Part shown: positions 16,151-24,398 of the stretch, piece after piece
Layout: each line of letters opens with the position of its first letter
How positions within the stretch are numbered: position 1 is the first letter of the stretch
NCBI RefSeq assembly: GCF_000421345.1
Contig: NZ_ATWV01000009.1
Location: forward strand, 1-64,000
Length of the DNA: 64,000 bases
Source of the DNA: Treponema bryantii NK4A124
GTDB lineage: Bacteria > Spirochaetota > Spirochaetia > Treponematales > Treponemataceae
Direction: 5' to 3'
The notes under the pieces: generated by a model
Told to the model about the DNA's origin: nothing
What the model saw: the letters and a program-made list of their open reading frames with translations, nothing else
The model's database searches: none
Position numbers and translations under genes: made by a program

Positions 16151-16260
16151 GATTCCCCGGTCAAGACGGGGAATGACAGTTTTGTCATTATTGGGAATGA
16201 CAGCTTTGTCATTATTGGGAATGACAGCTTTGTCATTATCGGGCTTGACCCGATAATCTA
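16151..16260. repeat. Family 2 repeat composite with short tandem repeats
   Basis: CCCCGGTCAAGACGGGGAATGACA, followed by two near-identical copies of TTTGTCATTATTGGGAATGACAGC and a final TGTCATTATCGGGCTTGACCCGATAATCT. The outer parts are the normal family 2 hairpin; the middle has been expanded in tandem. It fills most of the 240-bp gap before trpS; the rest of the gap (16040-16150) holds an AT-rich inverted repeat (AACACT...AGTGTT) and no gene. Confidence 0.8.
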
Positions 16261-16281
16261 AAAAAAATCGAGGAATAAAAA

Positions 16282-17382
16282 ATGAGTGAAGAAATTCAGT
16301 ACACAGACATAAATAAGAGCTTTGAAGCTGCTGTTGAGCGCAGCCGCAAAATCGAAGAAGACTTAATCAAAAATCCTAAAAAATATCGCGTACTTACTGG
16401 TGACCGTCCTACAGGACTCCTTCATATCGGCCACTATTTTGGCTCATTGCAGAATCGTGTTCGCCTTGCAAATATGGGTGTTCCTACAATGATTCTTATT
16501 GCGGACTACCAGGTTCTTACAGACCACGATGCTTTTGATAAAATCAGCCAGAATACAAAGCAGCTGGTAATCGACTATCTTGCTGCCGGAATCAATCCTG
16601 AAAAACAGGATGTTATTATTTACCCACACAGCTATGTTCCTGAGTGCAACCAGCTGATGATTCCTTTCCTAACGCTCGTTAGTAACGCAGAACTTAGCCG
16701 TAACCCGACTGTAAAAGAAGAAATTGAATCTGCCGGCCTTAAAAATGTAAATGCAGGAATGTATACATATCCTGTTCACCAGGCCTGCGATATTCTTTTC
16801 TGCAAGGGAAACGTTGTTCCTGTAGGAAAAGATCAGCTGCCACACCTGGAGATGACACGTACAATCGCAAGCCGCTTCAACAAGAAGTTCTGTACAGATA
16901 TGGGTAAAGAGCCTGTATTCCCAGAGCCACAGGCATTGCTTTCTAAGACTCCAATGATTCTTGGATTGGACGGCGGACAGAAAATGTCTAAGAGCCGCGG
17001 AAATGCAGTAATGCTGAGCGCAACAGAAGACGAAACTGCAAAACTGATTAAAAAGGCAAAGACAGACCAGGACCGCAATATCACTTATGATCCTGTAAAC
17101 CGTCCGGAGGTTGCAAACCTTCTTATGCTGATTAGCCTTTGTACAGGTGAAGAGCCGTCTGCAATTGCTGCACGTATTGGTGACGGCGGTGGTGGAATGC
17201 TCAAGGCAACTCTTACAGAAGCACTCAACGAAAAGCTTCGCCCATTACGCGAAGAGCGTGCCCGCCTCGAAGCATCACCTGACTATATCAGAAAGGTATT
17301 GCTGGACGGTGCTGCTAAGGCCCGCGAGATTGGTATTAAGACTTTGAATGAAGTACGTACTGTGATGAATATGGAAATCTAA
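16282..17382 (+). CDS. trpS: Tryptophanyl-tRNA synthetase
   Basis: Class I aminoacyl-tRNA synthetase charging tRNA-Trp. HIGH signature GLLHIGHYFGSL (His48-His51) after YRVLTGDRPT, and the KMSKS loop GGQKMSKSRGNAVM (about residues 234-238). The 366-residue length fits bacterial TrpRS. The N-terminal ~35 residues are an extra helix common in some spirochaete and clostridial enzymes. RBS GAGGAATA. Followed by a family 1 repeat pair. Confidence 0.95.
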   Translation: MSEEIQYTDINKSFEAAVERSRKIEEDLIKNPKKYRVLTGDRPTGLLHIGHYFGSLQNRVRLANMGVPTMILIADYQVLTDHDAFDKISQNTKQLVIDYLAAGINPEKQDVIIYPHSYVPECNQLMIPFLTLVSNAELSRNPTVKEEIESAGLKNVNAGMYTYPVHQACDILFCKGNVVPVGKDQLPHLEMTRTIASRFNKKFCTDMGKEPVFPEPQALLSKTPMILGLDGGQKMSKSRGNAVMLSATEDETAKLIKKAKTDQDRNITYDPVNRPEVANLLMLISLCTGEEPSAIAARIGDGGGGMLKATLTEALNEKLRPLREERARLEASPDYIRKVLLDGAAKAREIGIKTLNEVRTVMNMEI

Positions 17383-17405
17383 TCTGGACAATGATGGAGA
17401 TATTC

Positions 17406-17503
17406 GGTGGTTGAGTGCTTCGCGAAGCGAAGTGTATCGAAACCACCTGATGGGCTGGTGATTGATGGTGATTTCGATACGCCCTTCGGGCTACTCAATC
17501 ACC
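17406..17503. repeat. Family 1 palindromic repeat pair after trpS
   Basis: Unit 17406-17447 (GGTGGTTGAGTGCTTCGCGA...) and inverted unit 17467-17503 with GGTGATT at one end and AATCACC at the other. The G-to-A and C-to-T changes compensate, keeping the stem paired. Confidence 0.9.
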
Positions 17504-17518
17504 GCAAATCGAAGCAAT

Positions 17519-18724
17519 CTATTTTTCTTTAAGCAACTTTTTACGCTTGTACATCTGCCGGTCAGCACGCTCAAAAACGCGCATATAGCTTTTGTCCTTG
17601 TTCCGGTGAAGGGTAGAAGAGCCGCTGGCAATAACAAGTCCGTCATGCTTTTTTTCTTCGTCAACCATTTTTGAAAACTCTTCAAGCAGCTGCCTGCGGT
17701 TTTCGTAATCTTCACCTTCAAGAATTGCAACAAATTCGTCGCCGCCAATGCGGTAAACAGGACTGTGCTTAAAACGCTCGCAGATAATGTGGCAGGCGGC
17801 TTTTATGTATTCGTCTCCTACATCGTGACCTTTCGTATCATTTATTTTTTTCAGGCTGTTCAAATCAAAAACGACAACTCCAATCTTATCCAGCTTTCCT
17901 TCGTTAATCTTCTGTTCAATTATGCTGATATCTTCAATGTAGGCAGCCTTATTTTTAATTCCGGTAAGAGAGTCTGTGTAAGCCATGTGACGGGCTGCTC
18001 CCAGCTCCTTTTCCTGCAGGTTGCCTTTTTGAATCAGCTCTTCAAGCAGTCGGCGGTGTTCTTCCTTTTCATCCTCAAGAACAAAGGTATGCAGAAGACA
18101 GGTTCCAAGCATGAACCCCATTGCATAAAAAGGCAAAAAAGGATACATGGCCTGCAGGGCAATAAAAATAGTCATTGCGAGGCCAAAAAGCCCGATCGTT
18201 CTGTATCTGGACTTTACGGGCCTGTCTCTCTTTGTTGAAATATAAATTGTGTAAACTGTCATTATAAAGAAAAGCAGGAGCTGAACGGTCAGATTTATAT
18301 AGCGGGCAGGGCTTGTGTGATAGTTTCCCTCTTCATCAAAATAAAAAACAATAGGAATAAATAAATTGATTACTAAAACAACAAGAACTAAAATAAAGAT
18401 GGTCAGACTGGTATAATAAAGAATTCTTGTAAAAAGGTTCTTCTCTTCAAGATAGGCAATTACATAACGGCCCCATAGGAAAACCGAAAGAACCATTACT
18501 GCAAAATAAATCTGGGTATCAATGTAGGCAAATGTTTTTATTTTAAAGGAAGCGAGAAAGCCCCATAAAATATCAGTGATATAATATGCCATTACACTGA
18601 AGAGGAACTGCCTGTAGAGAATTGCAGGCGATGAAAGGGTATTTTTATTTGATTTTTTCAGAATGTCATAATTTGTAATAAGCAGTATTAATAGTGCCAG
18701 TATACCAAAGCTCGAATAATACAA
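17519..18724 (-). CDS. Membrane diguanylate cyclase (GGDEF)
   Basis: Membrane protein predicted to make cyclic-di-GMP from two GTP. About six hydrophobic segments occupy roughly residues 1-210, then a short coiled region (LLEELIQKGNLQEKELGAARH) leads into the GGDEF domain: AYTDSLTGIKNKAAYI, VVFDLNSLKKINDTKGHDVGD, and the active-site RIGGDEFVAIL near residue 325. No EAL or HD-GYP domain is attached. The frame is open to a TTG at 18739, but GAGGAG lies seven bases before a second TTG at 18724, so I start there. No obvious inhibitory-site RxxD was confirmed. Divergent from the LytTR regulator. Confidence 0.85.
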   Translation of the reverse strand: MYYSSFGILALLILLITNYDILKKSNKNTLSSPAILYRQFLFSVMAYYITDILWGFLASFKIKTFAYIDTQIYFAVMVLSVFLWGRYVIAYLEEKNLFTRILYYTSLTIFILVLVVLVINLFIPIVFYFDEEGNYHTSPARYINLTVQLLLFFIMTVYTIYISTKRDRPVKSRYRTIGLFGLAMTIFIALQAMYPFLPFYAMGFMLGTCLLHTFVLEDEKEEHRRLLEELIQKGNLQEKELGAARHMAYTDSLTGIKNKAAYIEDISIIEQKINEGKLDKIGVVVFDLNSLKKINDTKGHDVGDEYIKAACHIICERFKHSPVYRIGGDEFVAILEGEDYENRRQLLEEFSKMVDEEKKHDGLVIASGSSTLHRNKDKSYMRVFERADRQMYKRKKLLKEK

Positions 18725-18814
18725 ATATAAACTCCTCAATTCTAATAAAAGAATACCTTTATATTATACCATAATATAAAGGGCTTTTGAAAGTAAAAAT
18801 GTATATAAAAAAAG

Positions 18815-18843
18815 TTGAAAGATTGTCATTCAGTTTTTATAAT
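18815..18843 (+). promoter_or_regulatory. Promoter of LytTR regulator, leaderless layout
   Basis: TTGAAA, exactly 17 bp, TATAAT, then six bases to the ATG at 18850. One of the best promoter matches in the window; transcription should start at the ATG. Confidence 0.65.
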
Positions 18844-18849
18844 CAGATT

Positions 18850-19560
18850 ATGTTCCGCGTTGCAATCTGCGAAGATGAAAAAGTTGTATTGGATTTTGAA
18901 GCTTCTCTTGTTAATAAGTGGGCGGCCGGTCGTGGCTGCTTGCTTGAATTGGATGCCTACATTTCTGCCGAGCAGTTTCTTTTTGAGAGTGAAGACAAGG
19001 CTCCTTATGATGTTCTGATTTTTGATATTCAGATGAAAAATATGAACGGCATGGAGCTGGCAAAAAAGCTGCGTGCCCGGGGCTATGATGCGGTTATTAT
19101 TTTTGTGACAGGCGTTCCTGACTATGCAATTGAAGGCTATGAGGTTGGGGCAGTGCGCTATATCTTGAAGCCGGTTAAGGAAGAGGTTCTTGAGGGGCTT
19201 TTGGACGGGGCTCTGGCGGAGAGGCAGAAAATGGCTGAGGATTTTTTTGTGCTGGGTCAGGGGGCAGATGTTGAAAAAATCAGCTTTAAGAAAATCCTTT
19301 ATATTGAGGCGCGCGGGCATTATGTTTTTTTGAAGGGTGTGGATTTTGAGCGCGAGTGGAAGGCGGGATTTGCGGAGACTGCGGCTGCGTTTGATGGGAA
19401 GGGATTTTTCTGTCTGAGACGAGGACTTTTAGTAAATCTGGCACATGTTACCCGCATTACCCGCACGGATTGTATACTCGACGGTGGTGAGACACTGCCG
19501 GTTGCCCGCGGGGTTTATAAGGATTTGAATGAGGCGTTTATTGAGTTCTTCAGGAAGTAG
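18850..19560 (+). CDS. LytTR-family response regulator
   Basis: Response regulator of the AgrA/LytR class: receiver domain MFRVAICEDEKVVLD with phospho-acceptor Asp59 (VLIFDIQMKNMNGMELAK) and a C-terminal LytTR DNA-binding domain (ISFKKILYIEARGHYVFL ... FFCLRRGLLVNLAHVTRI). Longer starts exist upstream (18787), but they would run through the promoter; the ATG at 18850 is at the start of the receiver fold. The partner kinase is the GHKL protein at 19640-20368. The DNA targets are unknown; the ABC exporters downstream are the obvious candidates. Confidence 0.88.
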   Translation: MFRVAICEDEKVVLDFEASLVNKWAAGRGCLLELDAYISAEQFLFESEDKAPYDVLIFDIQMKNMNGMELAKKLRARGYDAVIIFVTGVPDYAIEGYEVGAVRYILKPVKEEVLEGLLDGALAERQKMAEDFFVLGQGADVEKISFKKILYIEARGHYVFLKGVDFEREWKAGFAETAAAFDGKGFFCLRRGLLVNLAHVTRITRTDCILDGGETLPVARGVYKDLNEAFIEFFRK

Positions 19561-19591
19561 ATTGCCACGTCGCTCCGCTCCTCGCAATGAT
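19561..19591. repeat. Short palindromic repeat (ATTGCcACGTCGCTCC type)
   Basis: ATTGCCACGTCGCTCCGCTCCTCGCAATGAT, imperfect palindrome right after the LytTR stop. Similar short elements are scattered in many bacterial genomes. Only this copy is seen in the window. Confidence 0.5.
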
Positions 19592-19639
19592 GGTCTTTTT
19601 TTAATGAAATCTTACAATTCTTAGTGTATAATAATTCTT

Positions 19640-20368
19640 GTGAATAATTTAATAATGTTTTTACTGGTGGCTTTTGGAGCTGCTGTCATTTCTGTAATTC
19701 TTACAATTCTTATTCTCAAAAATAAATATGACAAACGACTGTCAGATTTTCAGGATTCAGTTCTTAAAAAGCAGCGTGATGAGGTTCAGAATATATATCA
19801 GACAATGAGGGCCTGGCGTCATGATTATCACAATCACATGCAGGCAATAAAGGCTCTTCTTTCCATGGGGAAGAAAGAAGAACTGTCTGAATATTTAGAC
19901 AATTTGGAAAAAGATCTTGATTCTATTGATATTGCCATAAGAACCGGTAACGTTGGCCTGGATGCAATTTTAAGTTCCAAGGTTAGCATTGCCAGAAAAA
20001 ATAATATTGAAGTGAACTGTACGGCAAAAGTGCCACAAGACCTGAAAGTGAGCGATGTGCATCTCTGTGCCATCGTGGGAAACCTTTTGGATAACGCTAT
20101 CGAAGCCTGTGAGAAAATTACTGAGGGAGCGGCTCCAAGATTTATCCGCATTTATATTGGCCTCTTTAAGAGTCAGCTTTACATTTCTGTTTCTAACGCA
20201 ACTTGCGAAAAGCACCGCCGCCGCTTAAGTGAGCTGGTTACTTCGAAGCTTGGCGAACACGGTTTCGGCCTCCGCCGAATTGATAAGCTGGCAGAAAAGT
20301 ATGACGGCTACGTGAACCGAAAAAATGAGCCTGGGATTTTCGCGACTGAGGTTATGCTGCCGCTGTGA
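19640..20368 (+). CDS. GHKL sensor histidine kinase (AgrC-like)
   Basis: Short sensor kinase with one N-terminal membrane span (about residues 5-26), a coiled segment, the phospho-acceptor His61 in AWRHDYHNHMQAIKALL, and a GHKL-type ATPase domain (IVGNLLDNAIEAC, then HGFGLRRIDKLAEKYDGYV). With only one span and no sensory domain, input must come through the membrane or a partner. It starts with GTG; a TATAAT lies seven bases before it and no Shine-Dalgarno site is visible, so it may be leaderless. It is the evident partner of the LytTR regulator. Confidence 0.85.
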   Translation: MNNLIMFLLVAFGAAVISVILTILILKNKYDKRLSDFQDSVLKKQRDEVQNIYQTMRAWRHDYHNHMQAIKALLSMGKKEELSEYLDNLEKDLDSIDIAIRTGNVGLDAILSSKVSIARKNNIEVNCTAKVPQDLKVSDVHLCAIVGNLLDNAIEACEKITEGAAPRFIRIYIGLFKSQLYISVSNATCEKHRRRLSELVTSKLGEHGFGLRRIDKLAEKYDGYVNRKNEPGIFATEVMLPL

Positions 20369-20374
20369 TGTAAC

Positions 20375-20458
20375 GGTGGTTGAGTAGCCCGTAGGGCGTA
20401 TCGAAACCACATTCTAGAAATGTACCGGTGATTTCGATACGCTTCGCACTCAATCACC
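20375..20458. repeat. Family 1 palindromic repeat pair
   Basis: Unit 20375-20410 (GGTGGTTGAGTAGCCCGTAG...) and inverted, shortened unit 20427-20458 (GGTGATTTCGATACGCTTCG...) with the compensated GGTGATT/AATCACC ends. Sits between the kinase and the first ABC gene. Confidence 0.9.
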
Positions 20459-20560
20459 GGTACAATTCATGCACCAATTTTTGCATTTCGTGAACTTTTT
20501 ACTAAAACAATAAAAATTAAATATATAGTCAGGGTATCTTAAAAATTGAGGGGGTCCTCT

Positions 20561-22411
20561 ATGAAAAACGCGAAAAAAGAAAAGAAAAAGCAGAATGGTG
20601 TAATCAAAAACATCTGCATCGTTTATTCTGCTATGTTCAAAAGATACCGTTCGGCACCCTGGCTTGTAGCTTTGTACATTGTGGTTTCTGTTGCAATGCC
20701 CTTTTTGACAACGCTTACTCCGTCTCTGGCGATCGCTGGAATTTCAAGCGGCAGTATCAAAACCTTTTTGATTTACAGTGCTGCTGCAGTTACTTCCTAT
20801 TGTGTGCTTACTGCTCTTAAAGGCTTTTGTAACGCAAAGATGATGGCTAAGCATACCTACACCAGAATCGGTTATTTTATGATGAACTTTTTCAAAAAGA
20901 CAATTCTTACTGATTATCTGAATATTGAGCCTCAGCCGAAACAGAAGCTGATGGGTAAGGCTGTAAATGCTGTAAACTCGGATTGGGAAGGAGCTCAGAA
21001 TCTTTCCCGTCTTGGTCTTGAGATGATAATCATTCTTTTTGGAATAACTGTTTACGGTACTGCTATTTTTATGCTGGACTGGAAGATTCTTCTGGTTATG
21101 GTTTTTATGTTTGCAGGAGATATTCTTTTAAGAAATCATGCGATTAAATTTGGTGATGATCACCGCGAAGATTTTACAGAGGTATACCGTAAAATAAATT
21201 ATCTTGAAACAAACAGTCTCAGCGTAAGTGCCGGTAAAGATATCAGAATCTATCAGATGAAGGACTGGTTTCATTCCAAGTTTGATTCTCTGATTAAGGC
21301 AAGCAAATGCTTCCGCTGGAAGTATCAGCTTAAGTGGTACTGGCCTACAGTTTCTGATACATTCTTTAATTCTCTGCGCGATATTATTGCCTATTCACTT
21401 TTGATTCGTCAGGTGCTTGCCGGCCAGATTTCGATTGCGGAGTTTACTCTTTACATTGGAATTGTTTCGGGCTTCAGTGAATGGATTTACAGCGTTTCTG
21501 AAAACATGGCTTACCTTAAGGAATCGAGTCACAACTTTAATATGTACAATGAATTTATGGCTCAGAAGGATTTCTTTGAGCATAAGGATGAAGTGGTTTC
21601 GATACGTCCTTCGGACTACTCAACCACCGTATGTAAAGATGATGCTCCGGAAATTGAGTTCCGTAATGTCGGCTTTACTTATGAAGGCAGTGACAAGCCT
21701 GTTTTGAAAAATCTCAATTTCAAAATAAAGGCGGGAGAAAAAATTGCCCTTGTTGGAAACAATGGGGCGGGTAAAACAACAATCGTTAAGCTTTTATGCG
21801 GTCTTTATCCTCCGACAGAAGGCGAAATTCTTGTTGATGGAAAAACAATTGATGAAATTGGTATTGATAAATATCAGGATAAAATCAGCGTATTGTTCCA
21901 GGACACAACTCCAATTTCTTTTTCGATTGCAGAAAATGTCTGCGGCTGCGATTTGAATCAGATTGATAAAGCGCGGCTTGACAAGTGCCTTAAGGCTGCA
22001 GGTATTTATGACAAAATCCAGACTCTTCCGAAAAAAGAAAAATCTTATATTACCCAGACTCTTGAAGAAGATGGAATTCTTCTTTCTGGTGGTGAAACTC
22101 AAAAGCTTCTGCTTGCAAAGGCAATGTATAAGGACGGCTCTTTCCTGATTCTTGATGAACCAACTTCAGCCCTCGATCCGATTGCTGAAAGTAAGATTTA
22201 TGAAGAATACAACAGCATGGCATCTGACAAAACTTCAGTGTTCATTTCGCACCGTCTTGCAAGTACAAAGTTCTGCGACAAGATTATGTTCCTGGACAAT
22301 GGTCAGATTGTAGAAAGTGGAAGTCATGACGAGTTGATTAAGAAGGGCGGAAAGTACCGCGAGATTTTCGACATTCAGAGTCACTATTATTCTGAACCGG
22401 TGGTTGAGTAG
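20561..22411 (+). CDS. ABC exporter, fused membrane/ATPase half-transporter 1
   Basis: Type IV (MsbA-like) exporter half: about six membrane helices in residues 1-340 (VALYIVVSVAMPFL, MIIILFGITVYGTAIFM, IAYSLLI), then a nucleotide-binding domain with Walker A GNNGAGKTTIVKLL (about 399), signature LSGGETQKLLLAK (about 507) and Walker B FLILDEPTSALDP. Residues about 345-356 (VVSIRPSDYSTT) come from a palindromic repeat placed in the linker between the two domains. The last codons and the TAG stop also come from a repeat unit. ATG at 20561 has GAGGGGG before it. It probably works as a heterodimer with the next gene. The substrate is unknown. Confidence 0.88.
   Translation: MKNAKKEKKKQNGVIKNICIVYSAMFKRYRSAPWLVALYIVVSVAMPFLTTLTPSLAIAGISSGSIKTFLIYSAAAVTSYCVLTALKGFCNAKMMAKHTYTRIGYFMMNFFKKTILTDYLNIEPQPKQKLMGKAVNAVNSDWEGAQNLSRLGLEMIIILFGITVYGTAIFMLDWKILLVMVFMFAGDILLRNHAIKFGDDHREDFTEVYRKINYLETNSLSVSAGKDIRIYQMKDWFHSKFDSLIKASKCFRWKYQLKWYWPTVSDTFFNSLRDIIAYSLLIRQVLAGQISIAEFTLYIGIVSGFSEWIYSVSENMAYLKESSHNFNMYNEFMAQKDFFEHKDEVVSIRPSDYSTTVCKDDAPEIEFRNVGFTYEGSDKPVLKNLNFKIKAGEKIALVGNNGAGKTTIVKLLCGLYPPTEGEILVDGKTIDEIGIDKYQDKISVLFQDTTPISFSIAENVCGCDLNQIDKARLDKCLKAAGIYDKIQTLPKKEKSYITQTLEEDGILLSGGETQKLLLAKAMYKDGSFLILDEPTSALDPIAESKIYEEYNSMASDKTSVFISHRLASTKFCDKIMFLDNGQIVESGSHDELIKKGGKYREIFDIQSHYYSEPVVE
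21593..21627. repeat. Family 1 palindromic unit inside ABC exporter 1
   Basis: Single unit GTGGTTTCGATACGTCCTTC...ACTCAACCAC read in frame without a stop. It lies exactly between the membrane and ATPase domains. Confidence 0.9.
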
Positions 22412-22432
22412 GCGAAGCCGTATCGAAACCAC
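22399..22432. repeat. Family 1 palindromic unit forming the stop of ABC exporter 1
   Basis: GGTGGTTGAGTAGGCGAAGC...GTATCGAAACCAC. The TAG inside GGTTGAGTAG is the stop codon of the preceding gene, so the unit has replaced its original C-terminus. Confidence 0.88.
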
Positions 22433-22453
22433 TATCAATGATGGAGAAAAACA

Positions 22454-24292
22454 ATGAAAAATAAAAATGAAAAAGGCACGATTAAAAAGGTTCTGTCACT
22501 TGTACATAAACTGGTTCCGGGCTATCTTACACTGCTTATAATTATCCGTGTACTTGCTGCTTCGTTCCCATTTGTCGGAATTATCTTTTCGAGCATAATT
22601 CTTGATCAGCTTGTTGCACGTGAAAGCTTTGAAGTAATCATGAAAAATGCTCTTATTATGATTGCAATTGGAAGTTCTCTTGTTCTGATTCGCTGGGGGC
22701 TTGAAGCCGCAAACTGGGTAAAGAAGTTTGAACTCTCTCATAAAATCAGTCAGATGATTTGTGATAAAACCTTTGATATTGATTATGACGTACTCGAAAA
22801 ACACGAAACTCTCGACATGATCAAAAAGGCAAAGGATGGAACAAATTCTTCCGGCGGTATGAGACAGTTCTGCGATAATCTTGCAAGCCTTCTTGAAAAA
22901 ATCATAAGAATTGTTTATTCAGTTGGAATTCTTGTTTATCTTTTTATTCCAAATCCTAATGCCAGTGGCGAAGGAATTGCCCTGATTCTGAATAAATGGT
23001 ACAGCCTCTTTATTATGGCCGCCGTTATGATTCTTCATCTTGTAATTTCATTCTTTGTAAATAAAAAATCTGCTGCTCTTCAGATGAAGTTTTTTGAACG
23101 CAACGTTTCTTACAACAGATATTTTTCTTACTGGTTTAATCTGGTATTTGATTACTCTATCGGAAAATATATCCGTCTTTACAAAATGCAGAAAGTTGTT
23201 CTTTCCCGCGTTCAGCAGACAAACGATACCCTGGAAGAGGAGTTTACCTCTTATCTGAATGACAATCTTAAAATTACCCTGATTCCGGTTTTGACAGAAT
23301 TTGTACTTCAGCTTACCTGTTATGCTTATGTCGGCTTAAAGGCTGTATGCAATCTGATTAGTGTGGGAAGCTCTTTGAAATACGTTACAGCCTATAAAAT
23401 TCTCGTGGAGTCTATAACAGGAATTTCTGATACCTTTGTTCAGCTGAATGTTGAGAGTAAATATCTTTCCTTCTTCTATGATTACATGCAGATTGAAAAC
23501 AAGCGATATGAAGGAACAATTCCAACAGAAAAACGCGATGACAATGTTTTTGAAATTGAGTTCCGTGATGTTTCCTTTAAGTATGCCAATTCAGAAACCT
23601 GGGCTTTGCGTCATGTAAATCAGAAAATTACACTGGGAACAAAGAATGCTGTAGTCGGAAAAAATGGTGCGGGGAAAACAACCTTTATAAAACTGCTCTG
23701 CCGTCTTTATGAACCTACTGAAGGCCAGATTCTTTTAAATGGTGTTGATATCCGTTATTACGATTACAAGGATTATGCAAAGCTCTTTGCTATTGTATTT
23801 CAGGATTTTAATCTCTTCTCATTCCCGTTGGGTGAAAATGTTGCGGCTGGTGCTGAGTATGATAAAAAGCGTGTTCTTGAATGTATTGATAAGGCCGGAT
23901 TCACAGACCGTCTCAACCGTCTTGAAAAAGGTCTTGAAACAAACCTCTATCAGTACAGTGATGAAAATGGAGTTGAGATTTCCGGTGGTGAGGCACAGAA
24001 ACTTGCAATTGCCAGAGCTCTTTATAAGGATGCTCCTTTTGTAATTCTTGATGAACCGACCTCTGCGCTTGACCCGGTAGCTGAGTTTGAAATCTATCAG
24101 AACTTTGACAACATGGTTAAAGACAAAACTTCAATTTACATCAGCCACCGAATGTCCAGCTGCCGTTTCTGCGATAACATAATTGTATTTGATGAAGGCA
24201 AAGTTGTAGAGCAGGGCAGCCACGAAAAACTGATGGAGACAGGCGGACTTTACAGCGAGCTCTGGAATGCCCAGGCCCAGTATTACGCATAA
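22454..24292 (+). CDS. ABC exporter, fused membrane/ATPase half-transporter 2
   Basis: Second MsbA-like half-transporter, 42 bp after the first and the likely heterodimer partner. Membrane helices in about residues 15-310 (LIIIRVLAASFPFVGIIFSS, MIAIGSSLVLIRW, LFIMAAVMILHLVISF), then an ATPase domain with Walker A GKNGAGKTTFIKLL (about 401), signature ISGGEAQKLAIAR (about 509), Walker B FVILDEPTSALDP and the switch ISHR. Unlike partner 1 it carries no repeat-derived peptide. It lies downstream of an AgrA/AgrC-like pair, a setting often linked to peptide export or signalling, but no peptide gene is seen. The substrate is unknown. Confidence 0.88.
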   Translation: MKNKNEKGTIKKVLSLVHKLVPGYLTLLIIIRVLAASFPFVGIIFSSIILDQLVARESFEVIMKNALIMIAIGSSLVLIRWGLEAANWVKKFELSHKISQMICDKTFDIDYDVLEKHETLDMIKKAKDGTNSSGGMRQFCDNLASLLEKIIRIVYSVGILVYLFIPNPNASGEGIALILNKWYSLFIMAAVMILHLVISFFVNKKSAALQMKFFERNVSYNRYFSYWFNLVFDYSIGKYIRLYKMQKVVLSRVQQTNDTLEEEFTSYLNDNLKITLIPVLTEFVLQLTCYAYVGLKAVCNLISVGSSLKYVTAYKILVESITGISDTFVQLNVESKYLSFFYDYMQIENKRYEGTIPTEKRDDNVFEIEFRDVSFKYANSETWALRHVNQKITLGTKNAVVGKNGAGKTTFIKLLCRLYEPTEGQILLNGVDIRYYDYKDYAKLFAIVFQDFNLFSFPLGENVAAGAEYDKKRVLECIDKAGFTDRLNRLEKGLETNLYQYSDENGVEISGGEAQKLAIARALYKDAPFVILDEPTSALDPVAEFEIYQNFDNMVKDKTSIYISHRMSSCRFCDNIIVFDEGKVVEQGSHEKLMETGGLYSELWNAQAQYYA

Positions 24293-24297
24293 GCTCC

Positions 24298-24398
24298 GGT
24301 GGTTGGAGTAGTACGGTGCTGATGCACCTACCGTATCGAAACCACATTCAGAGTTTCGCGGTGGTTTCGATACGACACTTCGTGTCTACTCAACCACC
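24298..24398. repeat. Family 1 palindromic repeat pair
   Basis: Unit 24298-24345 has an enlarged middle (GGTGGTTGGAGTAGTACGGT...); inverted unit 24360-24398 (GGTGGTTTCGATACGACACT...). The second unit overlaps the helicase C-half gene and supplies its TGA stop. Confidence 0.88.

Noticed and set aside
16151-16260. Possible short CRISPR array
   Set aside because: Only about two tandem copies, no spacers of constant length, and the unit is part of a dispersed palindromic family; no cas genes nearby.
17462-17674. Open frame starting in the repeat after trpS
   Set aside because: Repeat-derived start and antisense to the GGDEF gene.
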